A stretch of 5,216 nucleotides of DNA from the NCBI GenBank assembly GCA_030040455.1, contig JASHTR010000275.1:1-5216 (forward strand), given 5' to 3'. The notes beneath the pieces were generated by a model. That model was given only the letters and a program-made list of their open reading frames with translations. It had not been told where the DNA came from and did no database searches. The position numbers were made by a program, and so were the translations under genes. This document shows positions 1 to 5,141 of this stretch, in pieces; the first letter of the stretch is position 1, and each line of letters starts with the position of its first letter. This DNA comes from Terriglobia bacterium (GTDB lineage: Bacteria; Acidobacteriota; Terriglobia; UBA7540).

Positions 1-298
1 ATGGGACAACGTATTTTGACCACGATGACTGGCTGGGGACGGAGCGGGCGAGAACGGACCTGAGCGGGAGCGTCGTGGAAACTTGTACGAGCCTGGCGTT
101 TGGGGACTGGCAGACGTGTTCGGGGACGGACGAAAGCCCGGTGCACTTTGCGGGGATGAATCGGGACATCGAAAGCGGCCTGGACTACACGCCGGCGCGG
201 CAGTACACGTCGCAATTCGGCGGCTGGATGTCGCCCGACCCCGATAACGCTGGCGCCGACCCCTCCAACCCCCAAACCTGGGACGCCTATAGCTACGC
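1..298 (+). repeat. Direct repeat, Rhs core copy 1
   Basis: This segment of Rhs core coding sequence recurs at 2512-2809 with a constant offset of 2511. I count seven mismatches in 298 bases (positions 38, 70, 71, 76, 143, 193, 290), about 98% identity. Similarity collapses at 299, just before the NNPTT..TDP boundary where the toxin-specific part begins. The repeat may extend further left beyond the window. It is long enough to support homologous recombination between the two Rhs genes. Confidence 0.95.
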
Positions 299-995
299 CG
301 GAAATAATCCCACCACGAACACTGACCCAAGTGGGCTCTCCTACTGCCCACTGAATTCGGACAACACATTCAACCTCTCGTCCTGCATTCCGGACACAGA
401 GTACCAACTCGACACTCTATCAGGTGTCTCGGTTGCGGGCTATTATCACGTTTCGCAGGATACCACGGTGACGGTAACGGCTCCGCCGGGAAACGCGCTT
501 GAGACGATAGGGGCCAATGTCGGAATCGGCACCTTTAATCTGATGATCGACAACGCGAACACCTTTTATACGACGCTGACTTTCGGTCAATACTCCCCAA
601 ATTTGCCTCATATCCCGGCAGGGTCAGGCATGGCCGCCAACATCGGCGCGATCACTCCGTTGGTTGGGTTGGGGGTCGTCGTGGGCCCGGAGGGCGACGC
701 CGAGGAAGGGGCGAGTGAACTCCTTCCGTTGGGCGAAGAACTTAGCGGACGCGTGAGTAAGGCAATTGAGGCGGCCGAGTCTGGCATTCAGCGCTTCCCG
801 AAAGATGGGATCGTGTTCGAGAATAGGGAAGGGCTGCTCCCCGCGGAACCCGAGGGCTACTACCACGAGTATACAGTTGACCCGATCGGAGGTGTGTCGG
901 GGCGCGGTGCCGAGAGAATAGTCACCGGTGAGCGCGGTGAGGTTTACTACACTAATAACCATTATAACTCGGGCACCTTTGTAAGGATCAGATGA
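3..995 (+). CDS. Rhs protein, C-terminal part, with RNase Sa/barnase-family toxin tip (5' end outside window)
   Basis: The frame is open from the left edge, so this is the end of a larger Rhs protein; the GTG at 75 is internal. Up to about nt 335 it encodes the Rhs core tail (YFDHDDWLGTERARTDLSG, then FAGMNRDIESGLDYTPARQY and the boundary motif NNPTTNTDPSG). A variable linker with a small/hydrophobic stretch (about 625-690) follows. The last 66 codons (about 795-992) match microbial guanyl-specific ribonucleases (RNase Sa, PF00545), with DGIVFENREGLLP, GYYHEYTV and ERIVTGE. Expected catalytic residues are present: Glu (867-869), Arg (903-905 and 915-917) and His (960-962), with nearly the same spacing as RNase Sa Glu54, Arg65, Arg69 and His85. 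The RNase Sa cysteine pair is absent. Inferred role: an RNase cutting 3' of G in a rival cell after release from the Rhs shell. The delivery system is not visible. The barstar gene directly downstream supports this call. Confidence 0.93.
   Translation, partial: GTTYFDHDDWLGTERARTDLSGSVVETCTSLAFGDWQTCSGTDESPVHFAGMNRDIESGLDYTPARQYTSQFGGWMSPDPDNAGADPSNPQTWDAYSYAGNNPTTNTDPSGLSYCPLNSDNTFNLSSCIPDTEYQLDTLSGVSVAGYYHVSQDTTVTVTAPPGNALETIGANVGIGTFNLMIDNANTFYTTLTFGQYSPNLPHIPAGSGMAANIGAITPLVGLGVVVGPEGDAEEGASELLPLGEELSGRVSKAIEAAESGIQRFPKDGIVFENREGLLPAEPEGYYHEYTVDPIGGVSGRGAERIVTGERGEVYYTNNHYNSGTFVRIR
983..987 (+). promoter_or_regulatory. Ribosome binding site of the barstar gene (AAGGA)
   Basis: AAGGA lies inside the last codons of the Rhs gene, 4 bp before the ATG at 992. 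The spacing is short, but the start and the upstream stop overlap as ATGA, so translational coupling is likely. Confidence 0.55.
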
Positions 996-1459
996 CGGGA
1001 ATGGCGGAGAAGACATCACCAAACGAAATTTTTGAGAGGCTTACAAGGGCCGACGTGTTCGTGCTGGACCCTGGGCAGGAGGCGAAACTCCTGCGCCTCG
1101 CCGAAGGTTTGGGTTTTCGAGTTTTCCTTATCGACGCCGAGCATGCAAGGTCGAAGCCTGAGCTTTTAGCGGCTTTTGCGGATACACTCAGTTTCCCGGA
1201 GTATTTTGGATATAACTGGGACGCTCTTGATGAGTGCATTCGGGACTTAGGTTGGCTGGAGCGTGGAAATTTTCTATTGGCCTTCCGAAGAGCCAGCCGC
1301 CTCTTGGGTCTCGGTGCAAAGGACTTTGTGGTCCTTGTCGATCTTCTTCGTCAGGCAGCTCTCTTCTGGAAGGCGGACGGCGTAATCTTCTCAGTTGTGC
1401 TGTTAGGCGGGGCAGACTTGGCCGATGCTGTGGCGCGTACAGTACCAGAGGGCGGGTAG
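992..1459 (+). CDS. Barstar-family ribonuclease inhibitor (immunity protein)
   Basis: This 155-aa protein is the probable antidote to the RNase tip encoded just upstream. The central segment PEYFGYNWDALDECIRDLGW (residues 69-88) matches the barstar signature around PEYYGENLDALWDCL. Asp77 aligns with barstar Asp35, which plugs the RNase active site, and Glu81 aligns with Asp39. The usual third contact, Glu76 in barstar, seems to be Gln or another residue in the LLRQA region, though this alignment is uncertain. The barstar fold spans roughly residues 43-145. The first 40 residues form an N-terminal extension compared with the 90-aa B. amyloliquefaciens protein. The start overlaps the Rhs stop (ATGA). 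A second ATG at 1001 in the same frame is possible. Barstar is known to inhibit RNase Sa as well as barnase, which fits this pairing. Expected location is the cytoplasm. Confidence 0.92.
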   Translation: MTGMAEKTSPNEIFERLTRADVFVLDPGQEAKLLRLAEGLGFRVFLIDAEHARSKPELLAAFADTLSFPEYFGYNWDALDECIRDLGWLERGNFLLAFRRASRLLGLGAKDFVVLVDLLRQAALFWKADGVIFSVVLLGGADLADAVARTVPEGG

Positions 1460-1462
1460 CAG

Positions 1463-1524
1463 GTAGCGCAAACTTGTTGTTTAAGTCTGCGGTATTTCTG
1501 GTGCTCCCAAGAAAAGCCGCGGAG
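1463..1524 (+). repeat. Truncated copy of 84-bp palindromic element (left part)
   Basis: This 62-bp stretch matches 4975-5036 at 57 of 62 positions. It begins with GTAGCG 3 bp after the barstar stop. It keeps the first hairpin (1467-1475 pairing with 1483-1491, one A-C mismatch) and ends after GCCGCGGAG, where the intact copy would go on to CTCCGC and CGCTAC. The right third is missing and the orphan toxin sequence begins there. Confidence 0.85.
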
Positions 1525-1980
1525 TTAAGTGGCGGTGTTTCCGATGCCAGCGTTCCCTTGATCGGTCTCGTGGCTGCGGGCGTAGGTTTAGCCAGCGATG
1601 CGATAGAAGAAGGCATTGGCGCTCTCGGGCGGATGCTCGGTATCGGCGGCGAGGAGACGACACCGCTCGTAACCGCGACCGCCACCAGTATCACGCCCGA
1701 ACTCGCAGAGGCCGGCGAGGTGGTACAGAAGGCGACCGCTGCGGTTGGAGACCAGACCGTCACAGTTAGCAGCGAGGGCGTGGCGAGGCAGGCCGCTGAC
1801 GAGTTCCTCGGACCTGGAAAGCAGCCCCTTATCCAGAATTACGGCAGCCGTGCCGGCCAGCAGATCGGATGGAAGAGTGCCGACGGCCTGAGGATAGTAC
1901 GAATAGACACTGGCGCAGCGAGTCCCCACTATAACTTCCAGAACCTCGCAACCGGTGGGAACCTCCACGTTCATTTCTGA
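1501..1980 (+). CDS. Orphan Rhs C-terminal toxin tip, no Rhs core
   Basis: This frame is open into the barstar gene, but its Rhs-like content starts only near 1531, just after the truncated repeat. No Rhs core precedes it. Codons 1606-1656 encode EEGIGALGRMLGIGGEE, which closely matches EEGFSALGRMIGVGGEE in the linker of the third module (3126-3176), so this is a displaced Rhs tip. A hydrophobic stretch (about 1552-1590) precedes that motif. The last ~55 residues (LIQNYGSRAGQQIGWKSADG, then RIVRID, SPHYNFQN and a terminal LHVHF) form a compact His-containing domain that I cannot assign to a named toxin family. The start is undetermined: GTG at 1501 is the entry used here, while ATG at 1633 would give 115 aa. 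Neither has a clear ribosome binding site. It may be silent until joined to a core by recombination. Confidence 0.6.
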   Translation: MLPRKAAELSGGVSDASVPLIGLVAAGVGLASDAIEEGIGALGRMLGIGGEETTPLVTATATSITPELAEAGEVVQKATAAVGDQTVTVSSEGVARQAADEFLGPGKQPLIQNYGSRAGQQIGWKSADGLRIVRIDTGAASPHYNFQNLATGGNLHVHF

Positions 1981-1994
1981 CCCGGGTTTGGGTT

Positions 1995-2249
1995 ATGCCT
2001 TCCTATGATTTCGACAAACTCCGTGAGTTTCAAGGCAAACTCGTTCGCATTGCGACGACGGAGGGCGAGATCATAGCTGCGAAAGTGCTGTCTGTGGATG
2101 AGGAACATCAGGACGTAGTGCTAGAGGTCCTAAGCACTAACCAGCCTGAGAGGTACGAGCGGTTAGGGAAGCGGCACCTCGAAGCAGGGTGGGTGATGCC
2201 TTTCGAATACATCTTACATATCGACTTCGAAGAGAAGCAGGGTGGGTAG
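1995..2249 (+). CDS. Small putative immunity protein for the orphan tip
   Basis: This 84-aa acidic protein starts 14 bp after the orphan tip ends, the usual position of an immunity gene. It begins with MPSYDFDKLREFQGKLVRI. The pattern of short alternating hydrophobic strands (KLVRIATTEGEIIAAKVLSV, then DVVLEVLST, WVMPFEYILHIDF) suggests a small beta-barrel such as an SH3- or Sm-like fold. This is inferred from the residue pattern only. No signal peptide or membrane segment is visible, so it should be cytoplasmic. I do not recognise a named family. The upstream GGTTTGGGTT is a poor ribosome binding site, so coupling to the upstream frame is likely. The immunity role rests on position, size and context. 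Confidence 0.7.
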   Translation: MPSYDFDKLREFQGKLVRIATTEGEIIAAKVLSVDEEHQDVVLEVLSTNQPERYERLGKRHLEAGWVMPFEYILHIDFEEKQGG

Positions 2250-2288
2250 CCCGAGCTAATCGGCCTCGTGCCAGCGGGTAGCGGATAG

Positions 2289-2313
2289 CCACGGCATGGT
2301 TCTTGTGCCGTGG
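2289..2313 (+). repeat. REP-like hairpin after module 2
   Basis: CCACGGCA (2289-2296) pairs perfectly with TGCCGTGG (2306-2313) around a 9-nt loop containing GGTTCTT. The same core, including the loop, occurs at 3874-3899 and in reverse at 4150-4175. It lies 40 bp after the immunity stop and about 30 bp before the truncated Rhs core. It could slow transcription, but no proper T-run follows. Confidence 0.75.
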
Positions 2314-2345
2314 GTTTGAAATGGGACCGGTGATAAGATGGCAGC

Positions 2346-3866
2346 GTGTCGTATGTTCGTCGGCGGCGGGTCGCGGAGATGCAGAATGGGGCGGAGTTGG
2401 AGGAGTATTATTACGACCCGGCGGGGCATCGGATCACCGTGGCCGATGGGAGCGGGAACCTGGTTCGGAATGAGATTTACGCGGGGAACCAGCACGTGGC
2501 GACGTATGCGAATGGGACAACGTATTTTGACCACGATGACTGGCTGGGAACGGAGCGGGCGAGAACGGACCTGAGCGGGAATGTCGCGGAAACTTGTACG
2601 AGCCTGGCGTTTGGGGACTGGCAGACGTGTTCGGGGACGGACGAAAGCCCGGTACACTTTGCGGGGATGAATCGGGACATCGAAAGCGGCCTGGACTACA
2701 CGCTGGCGCGGCAGTACACGTCGCAATTCGGCGGCTGGATGTCGCCCGACCCCGATAACGCTGGCGCCGACCCCTCCAACCCCCAAACCTGGGACGCCTA
2801 CAGCTACGCGCTCAATAACCCTACAACGCTGACTGACCCTGAAGGTACGAACGTCCACGTCTGCGTGGACACCGACAACGGCAACAACAGCCAGAACTGC
2901 TTTAACCTCAGTGACGAGCAGTACGCGAGTCTCTTGCAACAGCAGAACGGCCAGCAAGGGATCGGTCTTCCCACTGGGAATTTTCCGACGGGCAGCATTA
3001 CCTGCGGCGGCCAGGTCTGCGGCACGGTCAGCTACTACGAGCAGGGGCTTGAAGACCAGACGGCCAATCTGTTGGCGTTTGCTGGTCTCGCCGAGGGCGT
3101 AGCCAGGGGTGCCATAGCCTTGGGCGAGGAAGGCTTTAGTGCCCTGGGCCGGATGATCGGCGTCGGTGGCGAGGAGGCAGGGAGCACTGCGGGAGTCCAG
3201 GCACTGAATATTGGCCGTTTTGTCACGGGCCAGGCCCTTAAGCGGACGATACAGACGGCGGACGGTCCTTTGGACATCACCGCCACCGTTGAGGTGAGAG
3301 GGTCTACAGTAGTCTTGAGAAATTTCTCAGTTGCATCGCCGGGCGGTGTCGGTGTGAATACAAACCCAGGCGTTATTCAGCTCAAGGCGGCCTTTGACGC
3401 GCTCAAGGGAGAGTTTGCGGCTGATGGCTTCTCTAGGCTGATCGTCCAGGGCCTGAGGATCACAGGAGCCAATGCGCACGTTATATCAACATCCCGCTTA
3501 GGCTGCCGTGAGGTCTTAATGAGTCACTCCAAGCGAAGCGAAATCGAGGAGGATCTCATCGGGTTGAAGAAGGGCGGCGCCGACATTGAAGCGCTGCTCG
3601 GCTTCATGAGGGAGAGGGGGCTGAGTCAGATCGATTCGTCCCTCATGCTTGCACGAATATGCCGCTTGGACCACGGACAGGCCCTGAAGACCGTGTTTGA
3701 GAGCAGCACTTGGGCGGACCGCCTGGAGGACAACATCAAGCTACAGCAGCGGGCGATGCAGGCGTGGATCGAACTGAGCAAAGAGGGCGACCCTAACTTC
3801 AAAATCGAGGTCGAGTGGGAGCCCGAGTCCCCGGAAGACGACGAGGCACCCGGCAAGAAGCGGTAG
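2346..3866 (+). CDS. 5'-truncated Rhs core with a different toxin tip, fused in frame to its immunity protein
   Basis: A 506-codon frame from GTG 2346 (next in-frame start ATG 2379). Two stops lie just upstream in frame (2331-2336) and no ribosome binding site is evident, so this is a displaced partial copy of the Rhs 3' end. Residues 1-167 are Rhs core (ELEEYYYDPAGHRIT, YFDHDDWLGTERARTDLSG, boundary NNPTTLTDPEG). Residues about 168-290 are linker with a Gln/Asn-rich, Cys-containing segment (QQQNGQQGIGLPTGNFPTG, ITCGGQVCG) and the EEGFSALGRMIGVGGEE motif. Residues about 290-390 are an unassigned tip (RFVTGQALKRTIQTADGPLD, then FDALKGEFAADGFSRLIVQG, LRITGANAH). From Met392 the sequence changes to a helical, charged protein with its own Shine-Dalgarno, so toxin and immunity appear fused without a stop between them. 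The C-terminus is acidic then basic (ESPEDDEAPGKKR). Confidence 0.75.
   Translation: MSYVRRRRVAEMQNGAELEEYYYDPAGHRITVADGSGNLVRNEIYAGNQHVATYANGTTYFDHDDWLGTERARTDLSGNVAETCTSLAFGDWQTCSGTDESPVHFAGMNRDIESGLDYTLARQYTSQFGGWMSPDPDNAGADPSNPQTWDAYSYALNNPTTLTDPEGTNVHVCVDTDNGNNSQNCFNLSDEQYASLLQQQNGQQGIGLPTGNFPTGSITCGGQVCGTVSYYEQGLEDQTANLLAFAGLAEGVARGAIALGEEGFSALGRMIGVGGEEAGSTAGVQALNIGRFVTGQALKRTIQTADGPLDITATVEVRGSTVVLRNFSVASPGGVGVNTNPGVIQLKAAFDALKGEFAADGFSRLIVQGLRITGANAHVISTSRLGCREVLMSHSKRSEIEEDLIGLKKGGADIEALLGFMRERGLSQIDSSLMLARICRLDHGQALKTVFESSTWADRLEDNIKLQQRAMQAWIELSKEGDPNFKIEVEWEPESPEDDEAPGKKR
2512..2809 (+). repeat. Direct repeat, Rhs core copy 2
   Basis: Second copy of the segment at 1-298, seven mismatches in 298 bases. 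Core sequence continues further left here to about 2346, where it is cut. The two copies diverge right after GCTACGC at 2809, the point where tip-specific sequence begins. Confidence 0.95.
3509..3513 (+). promoter_or_regulatory. Ribosome binding site inside the fused frame (TGAGG)
   Basis: GAGG ends 5 bp before ATG 3519. It supports independent translation of the immunity part and marks where the two originally separate genes met. The bases TTAATG also place a TAA (3517-3519) overlapping the ATG in another frame. Confidence 0.55.
3519..3866 (+). CDS. Putative immunity protein of module 3 (internal start in the fused frame)
   Basis: Reading from ATG 3519 gives a 115-aa soluble, mostly helical protein (MSHSKRSEIEEDLIGLKKGG, IEALLGFMRERGLSQIDSS, ARICRLDHGQALKTVFESS, TWADRLEDN). 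The segment from GLSQIDS to STWAD resembles small proteins often found after contact-dependent toxin tips. In those, a helix-loop-helix recalls the ribosomal L7/L12 C-terminal fold (I-x-x-x-R-x-L-T-G-L-x-L-x-E-A-K); that is recollection of a family pattern, not an alignment. No signal peptide or membrane helix is seen. It shares its frame with the upstream toxin, so it is made either as a separate product from this start or as the tail of the fusion. The immunity role is inferred from position, size and the Shine-Dalgarno. Confidence 0.6.
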   Translation: MSHSKRSEIEEDLIGLKKGGADIEALLGFMRERGLSQIDSSLMLARICRLDHGQALKTVFESSTWADRLEDNIKLQQRAMQAWIELSKEGDPNFKIEVEWEPESPEDDEAPGKKR

Positions 3867-3873
3867 CTGGCCA

Positions 3874-3899
3874 AGCTACGGCACGGTTCTTGTGCCGTG
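3874..3899 (+). repeat. REP hairpin, left end of RAYT remnant
   Basis: ACGGCAC (3878-3884) pairs perfectly with GTGCCGT (3892-3898) over a 7-nt loop. The 26-bp unit is an inverted copy of 4150-4175 with one mismatch. It begins 8 bp after the module 3 stop and is followed by GGTTTTA, so it could also act as a weak terminator. Confidence 0.85.
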
Positions 3900-4149
3900 G
3901 GTTTTACTCGGCGATGTTCTGATGCCGGATCACTGGCACGCGCTGATTGGGACGGGATATCTCTTGACGATCTCGCGCGCGGTGCAAGACGTGAAGTGGC
4001 TTTCAGCTCGGGCGTTGAACGGGGCGCGAGCAAGCTCGGGGCCGGTCTGGCAGCATCAATTTGGGAACGATTTGTGTGGCACAGGAAAGAATACACGGAT
4101 CGGCTGATGTGAATCCTGTGCGCAAAGGATTGGTGGCTAAGGAAAAGCT
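3892..4149 (+). pseudogene. Remnant of REP-associated tyrosine transposase (Y1/HUH family)
   Basis: Reading from 3892 gives VLMPDHWHALI, the hallmark of RAYT proteins, whose His-x-His pair (HWH) binds the metal in HUH single-strand nucleases. It continues as LTISRAVQDVKWLSA and VWQHQF. The frame then breaks: the expected continuation FVWHRKEYTDRL lies in another frame (about 4065-4107), consistent with loss of one base near 4060. After DRL a second lesion removes a few residues before NPVRKGLVAKEK (4111-4146) in a further frame. The N-terminal third is missing, and the C-terminal end is replaced by the right REP. The Tyr of KEYTDRL is a candidate catalytic residue. Clearly non-functional, but the family assignment is firm. 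Confidence 0.85.
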
Positions 4150-4175
4150 CACGGCACCAGAACCGTGCCGTAGCT
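4150..4175 (-). repeat. REP hairpin, right end of RAYT remnant
   Basis: Reverse complement of the 3874-3899 unit with a single mismatch. Stem ACGGCAC (4151-4157) with GTGCCGT (4165-4171). Confidence 0.85.
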
Positions 4176-4240
4176 ACGCGCCATTGCCCTGGATAACGTC
4201 ATGCTGCCCGAAACGTACCGGGGCCTAGGCACCATAGCCG

Positions 4241-4411
4241 TGGCCCACTGAAGCAGTTGTACAGGGCATCTTCGACGGGCTGGTGAACAACCAAGAAGAC
4301 ATCTTTCCCGACCCAGTGTCAAAGTCGATCGCCGATGGATGGCGCAATGGAGTAGCTAAGGCGTTCGAGCGCCAGTATGCAGGGTTCGTGCCGCAGAGTG
4401 CAGCGGTTTAA
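4241..4411 (+). pseudogene. C-terminal scrap of a short-chain dehydrogenase/reductase
   Basis: One frame ending at TAA 4409-4411 reads TEAVVQGIFDGLVNNQEDIF, then PDPVSKSIADGWRNGVAKAF and ERQYAGFVPQ. This resembles the C-terminal tail of a subgroup of short-chain dehydrogenases (VVxxxLDGLExGEEDIFPDP, then GWRxGxxKALERQxAAF). The nucleotide-binding Rossmann part and the YxxxK catalytic motif are not in the window. Upstream the frame hits TAG at 4235-4237, and the RAYT unit lies beyond that. The assignment rests on tail similarity recalled from the family. The 65 bp between the REP and this scrap (4176-4240) show no recognisable gene. Confidence 0.6.
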
Positions 4412-4431
4412 ATGACTCAACTGCAAAGATG

Positions 4432-4438
4432 AAGGAGG
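4432..4438 (+). promoter_or_regulatory. Strong Shine-Dalgarno AAGGAGG that decides the start of the SRPBCC gene
   Basis: A consensus AAGGAGG ends 8 bp before GTG 4447. It sits inside the coding sequence if the upstream ATG 4429 were used, which argues that GTG 4447 is the real start. Confidence 0.8.
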
Positions 4439-4446
4439 TTCGAATC

Positions 4447-4893
4447 GTGACAAAGCAGGGCTTTTCTACATCGTTCACAGTTGATCAGACTCCCGATCAG
4501 GTCTTTGCGGCAATCAACAACGTCCGCGGGTGGTGGTCGGGAGAGATCGTCGGCGATACCAACAAAATCGGGGCGGAATTCACCTACCGTTACAAGAACA
4601 TGCACAACTCCAAACAGAAGATCACGGAGTTCGTACCTGGCAAGAAGGTCGTCTGGCATGTAACAGGAGCTGAATTGACTTTCGTCAAGGATAAAAAGGA
4701 GTGGATTGGCACCGACATTGTCTTTGAGATTGAAAAAAAAGACGACAAGACCGAGGTCCACTTTACACATGTCGGCCTTGTTCCTGCCTTTGAATGCTAC
4801 GGCGGCTGCTCCGGAGCGTGGGGCGCGCTCGTTGATGGCAATCTGCGGAAGCTGATTGAGACCGGGAAGAACCAGCCAGACGCGTTTGCGTAA
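4447..4893 (+). CDS. SRPBCC (START-like, AHSA1-type) domain protein
   Basis: A 148-aa single-domain protein of the Bet v 1-like/START superfamily. It begins KQGFSTSFTVDQTPDQVFAA, the typical first strand and helix, followed by INNVRGWWSGE, the strand GAEFTYRYKNMH, ITEFVPGKKVVWHV (a hallmark of AHSA1-like proteins), a C-terminal strand pair with TEVHFTHVGLVP, and a final helix (AWGALVDGNLRKLIETGK). The fold makes a hydrophobic cavity for a small ligand; the ligand and role are unknown for this subgroup. It is full length and looks intact. GTG 4447 was chosen over ATG 4429 because of the AAGGAGG 8 bp upstream and because MTKQGF fits the usual N-terminus; ATG 4429 would add six residues. It is flanked by debris and repeats, is not in an operon here, and has no evident link to the Rhs modules. 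Confidence 0.9.
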   Translation: MTKQGFSTSFTVDQTPDQVFAAINNVRGWWSGEIVGDTNKIGAEFTYRYKNMHNSKQKITEFVPGKKVVWHVTGAELTFVKDKKEWIGTDIVFEIEKKDDKTEVHFTHVGLVPAFECYGGCSGAWGALVDGNLRKLIETGKNQPDAFA

Positions 4894-4917
4894 GAGAGCC
4901 AAAGGACCAATTTGGGT

Positions 4918-4933
4918 GCGCGCTATTACGCGC
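4918..4933 (+). terminator. Hairpin after the SRPBCC gene, weak terminator candidate
   Basis: GCGCG (4918-4922) pairs with CGCGC (4929-4933) over a 6-nt loop, 24 bp after the stop codon. There is no T-run after it, so intrinsic termination is doubtful. Confidence 0.25.
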
Positions 4934-4974
4934 GGTAAATACAAATTCAAATCCACGAAGGGTGGGAGGAGCAA

Positions 4975-5058
4975 GTAGCGTAGACTTGTTGTTTAAGTCT
5001 GCGGCATTTCTGATGTTCCCAAGAAAAGCCGCGGAGCTGAAGAACAACTCCGCGCTAC
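4975..5058 (+). repeat. Intact 84-bp palindromic element (MITE/REP-like)
   Basis: The element starts with GTAGCG and ends with its reverse complement CGCTAC. Inside are two hairpins: 4979-4987 with 4995-5003 (one T-G wobble) and GCGGAG 5031-5036 with CTCCGC 5048-5053. The first 62 bp recur at 1463-1524. It has no coding capacity. The layout suggests a small non-autonomous element or an interspersed repeat with an RNA or DNA fold. Confidence 0.75.
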
Positions 5059-5104
5059 CACCTCTTCCACCGACCAGAACGGCAACTCGACTACTTACAG
5101 CGGG
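5057..5104 (+). pseudogene. Possible scrap of an Rhs YD repeat
   Basis: Between the two palindromic repeats one frame reads TTSSTDQNGNSTTYSG and stops at TAG 5105-5107. TDQNGNxTTY is a typical Rhs/YD-repeat string. At 16 residues it may be coincidence, but it lies in an Rhs-rich locus. Confidence 0.35.
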
Positions 5105-5141
5105 TAGCCACGGCACGGTTCTGGCGCTGTGGCTACCCGCT
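5099..5141 (+). repeat. Long REP-like hairpin
   Basis: AGCGGGTAGCCAC (5099-5111) pairs perfectly with GTGGCTACCCGCT (5129-5141), and the stem extends by a G-T wobble and two more pairs. The upper part carries the CACGGTTCTGG core shared with the REP units. The remaining 75 bp to the window end show nothing I can assign. Confidence 0.8.

Larger units (their letters stand above)
3874..4175 (+). mobile_element. REP-bounded decayed RAYT unit
   Basis: A unit of about 302 bp made of two inverted 26-bp REP hairpins with a REP-associated tyrosine transposase remnant between them. REPs flanking their RAYT gene is the known layout of these elements. Internal deletions leave it inactive on its own; an intact copy elsewhere in the genome would be needed to move it. 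Confidence 0.75.

Noticed and set aside
1234..1500. Upstream extension of the orphan tip frame across the barstar gene
   Set aside because: It overlaps the well-supported barstar gene in another frame and shows no Rhs-like sequence before about 1531.
2256..2957. Long open frame on the minus strand opposite the truncated Rhs core
   Set aside because: It is the antisense of clear Rhs coding sequence, with low-complexity Val/Arg-rich composition and no family resemblance.
3897..4112. Second overlapping 71-aa frame in the RAYT region taken as a gene
   Set aside because: Only its end (FVWHRKEYTDRL) matches the transposase; the rest is out of frame. It reflects the frameshift in the pseudogene.
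4417..4974. Minus-strand frame opposite the SRPBCC gene
   Set aside because: It is a shadow of an intact, recognisable gene with a strong Shine-Dalgarno on the other strand.
1463..5141. Repeats considered as a CRISPR array
   Set aside because: Copies are few, far apart, palindromic and in both orientations, with no regular spacers and no cas genes.
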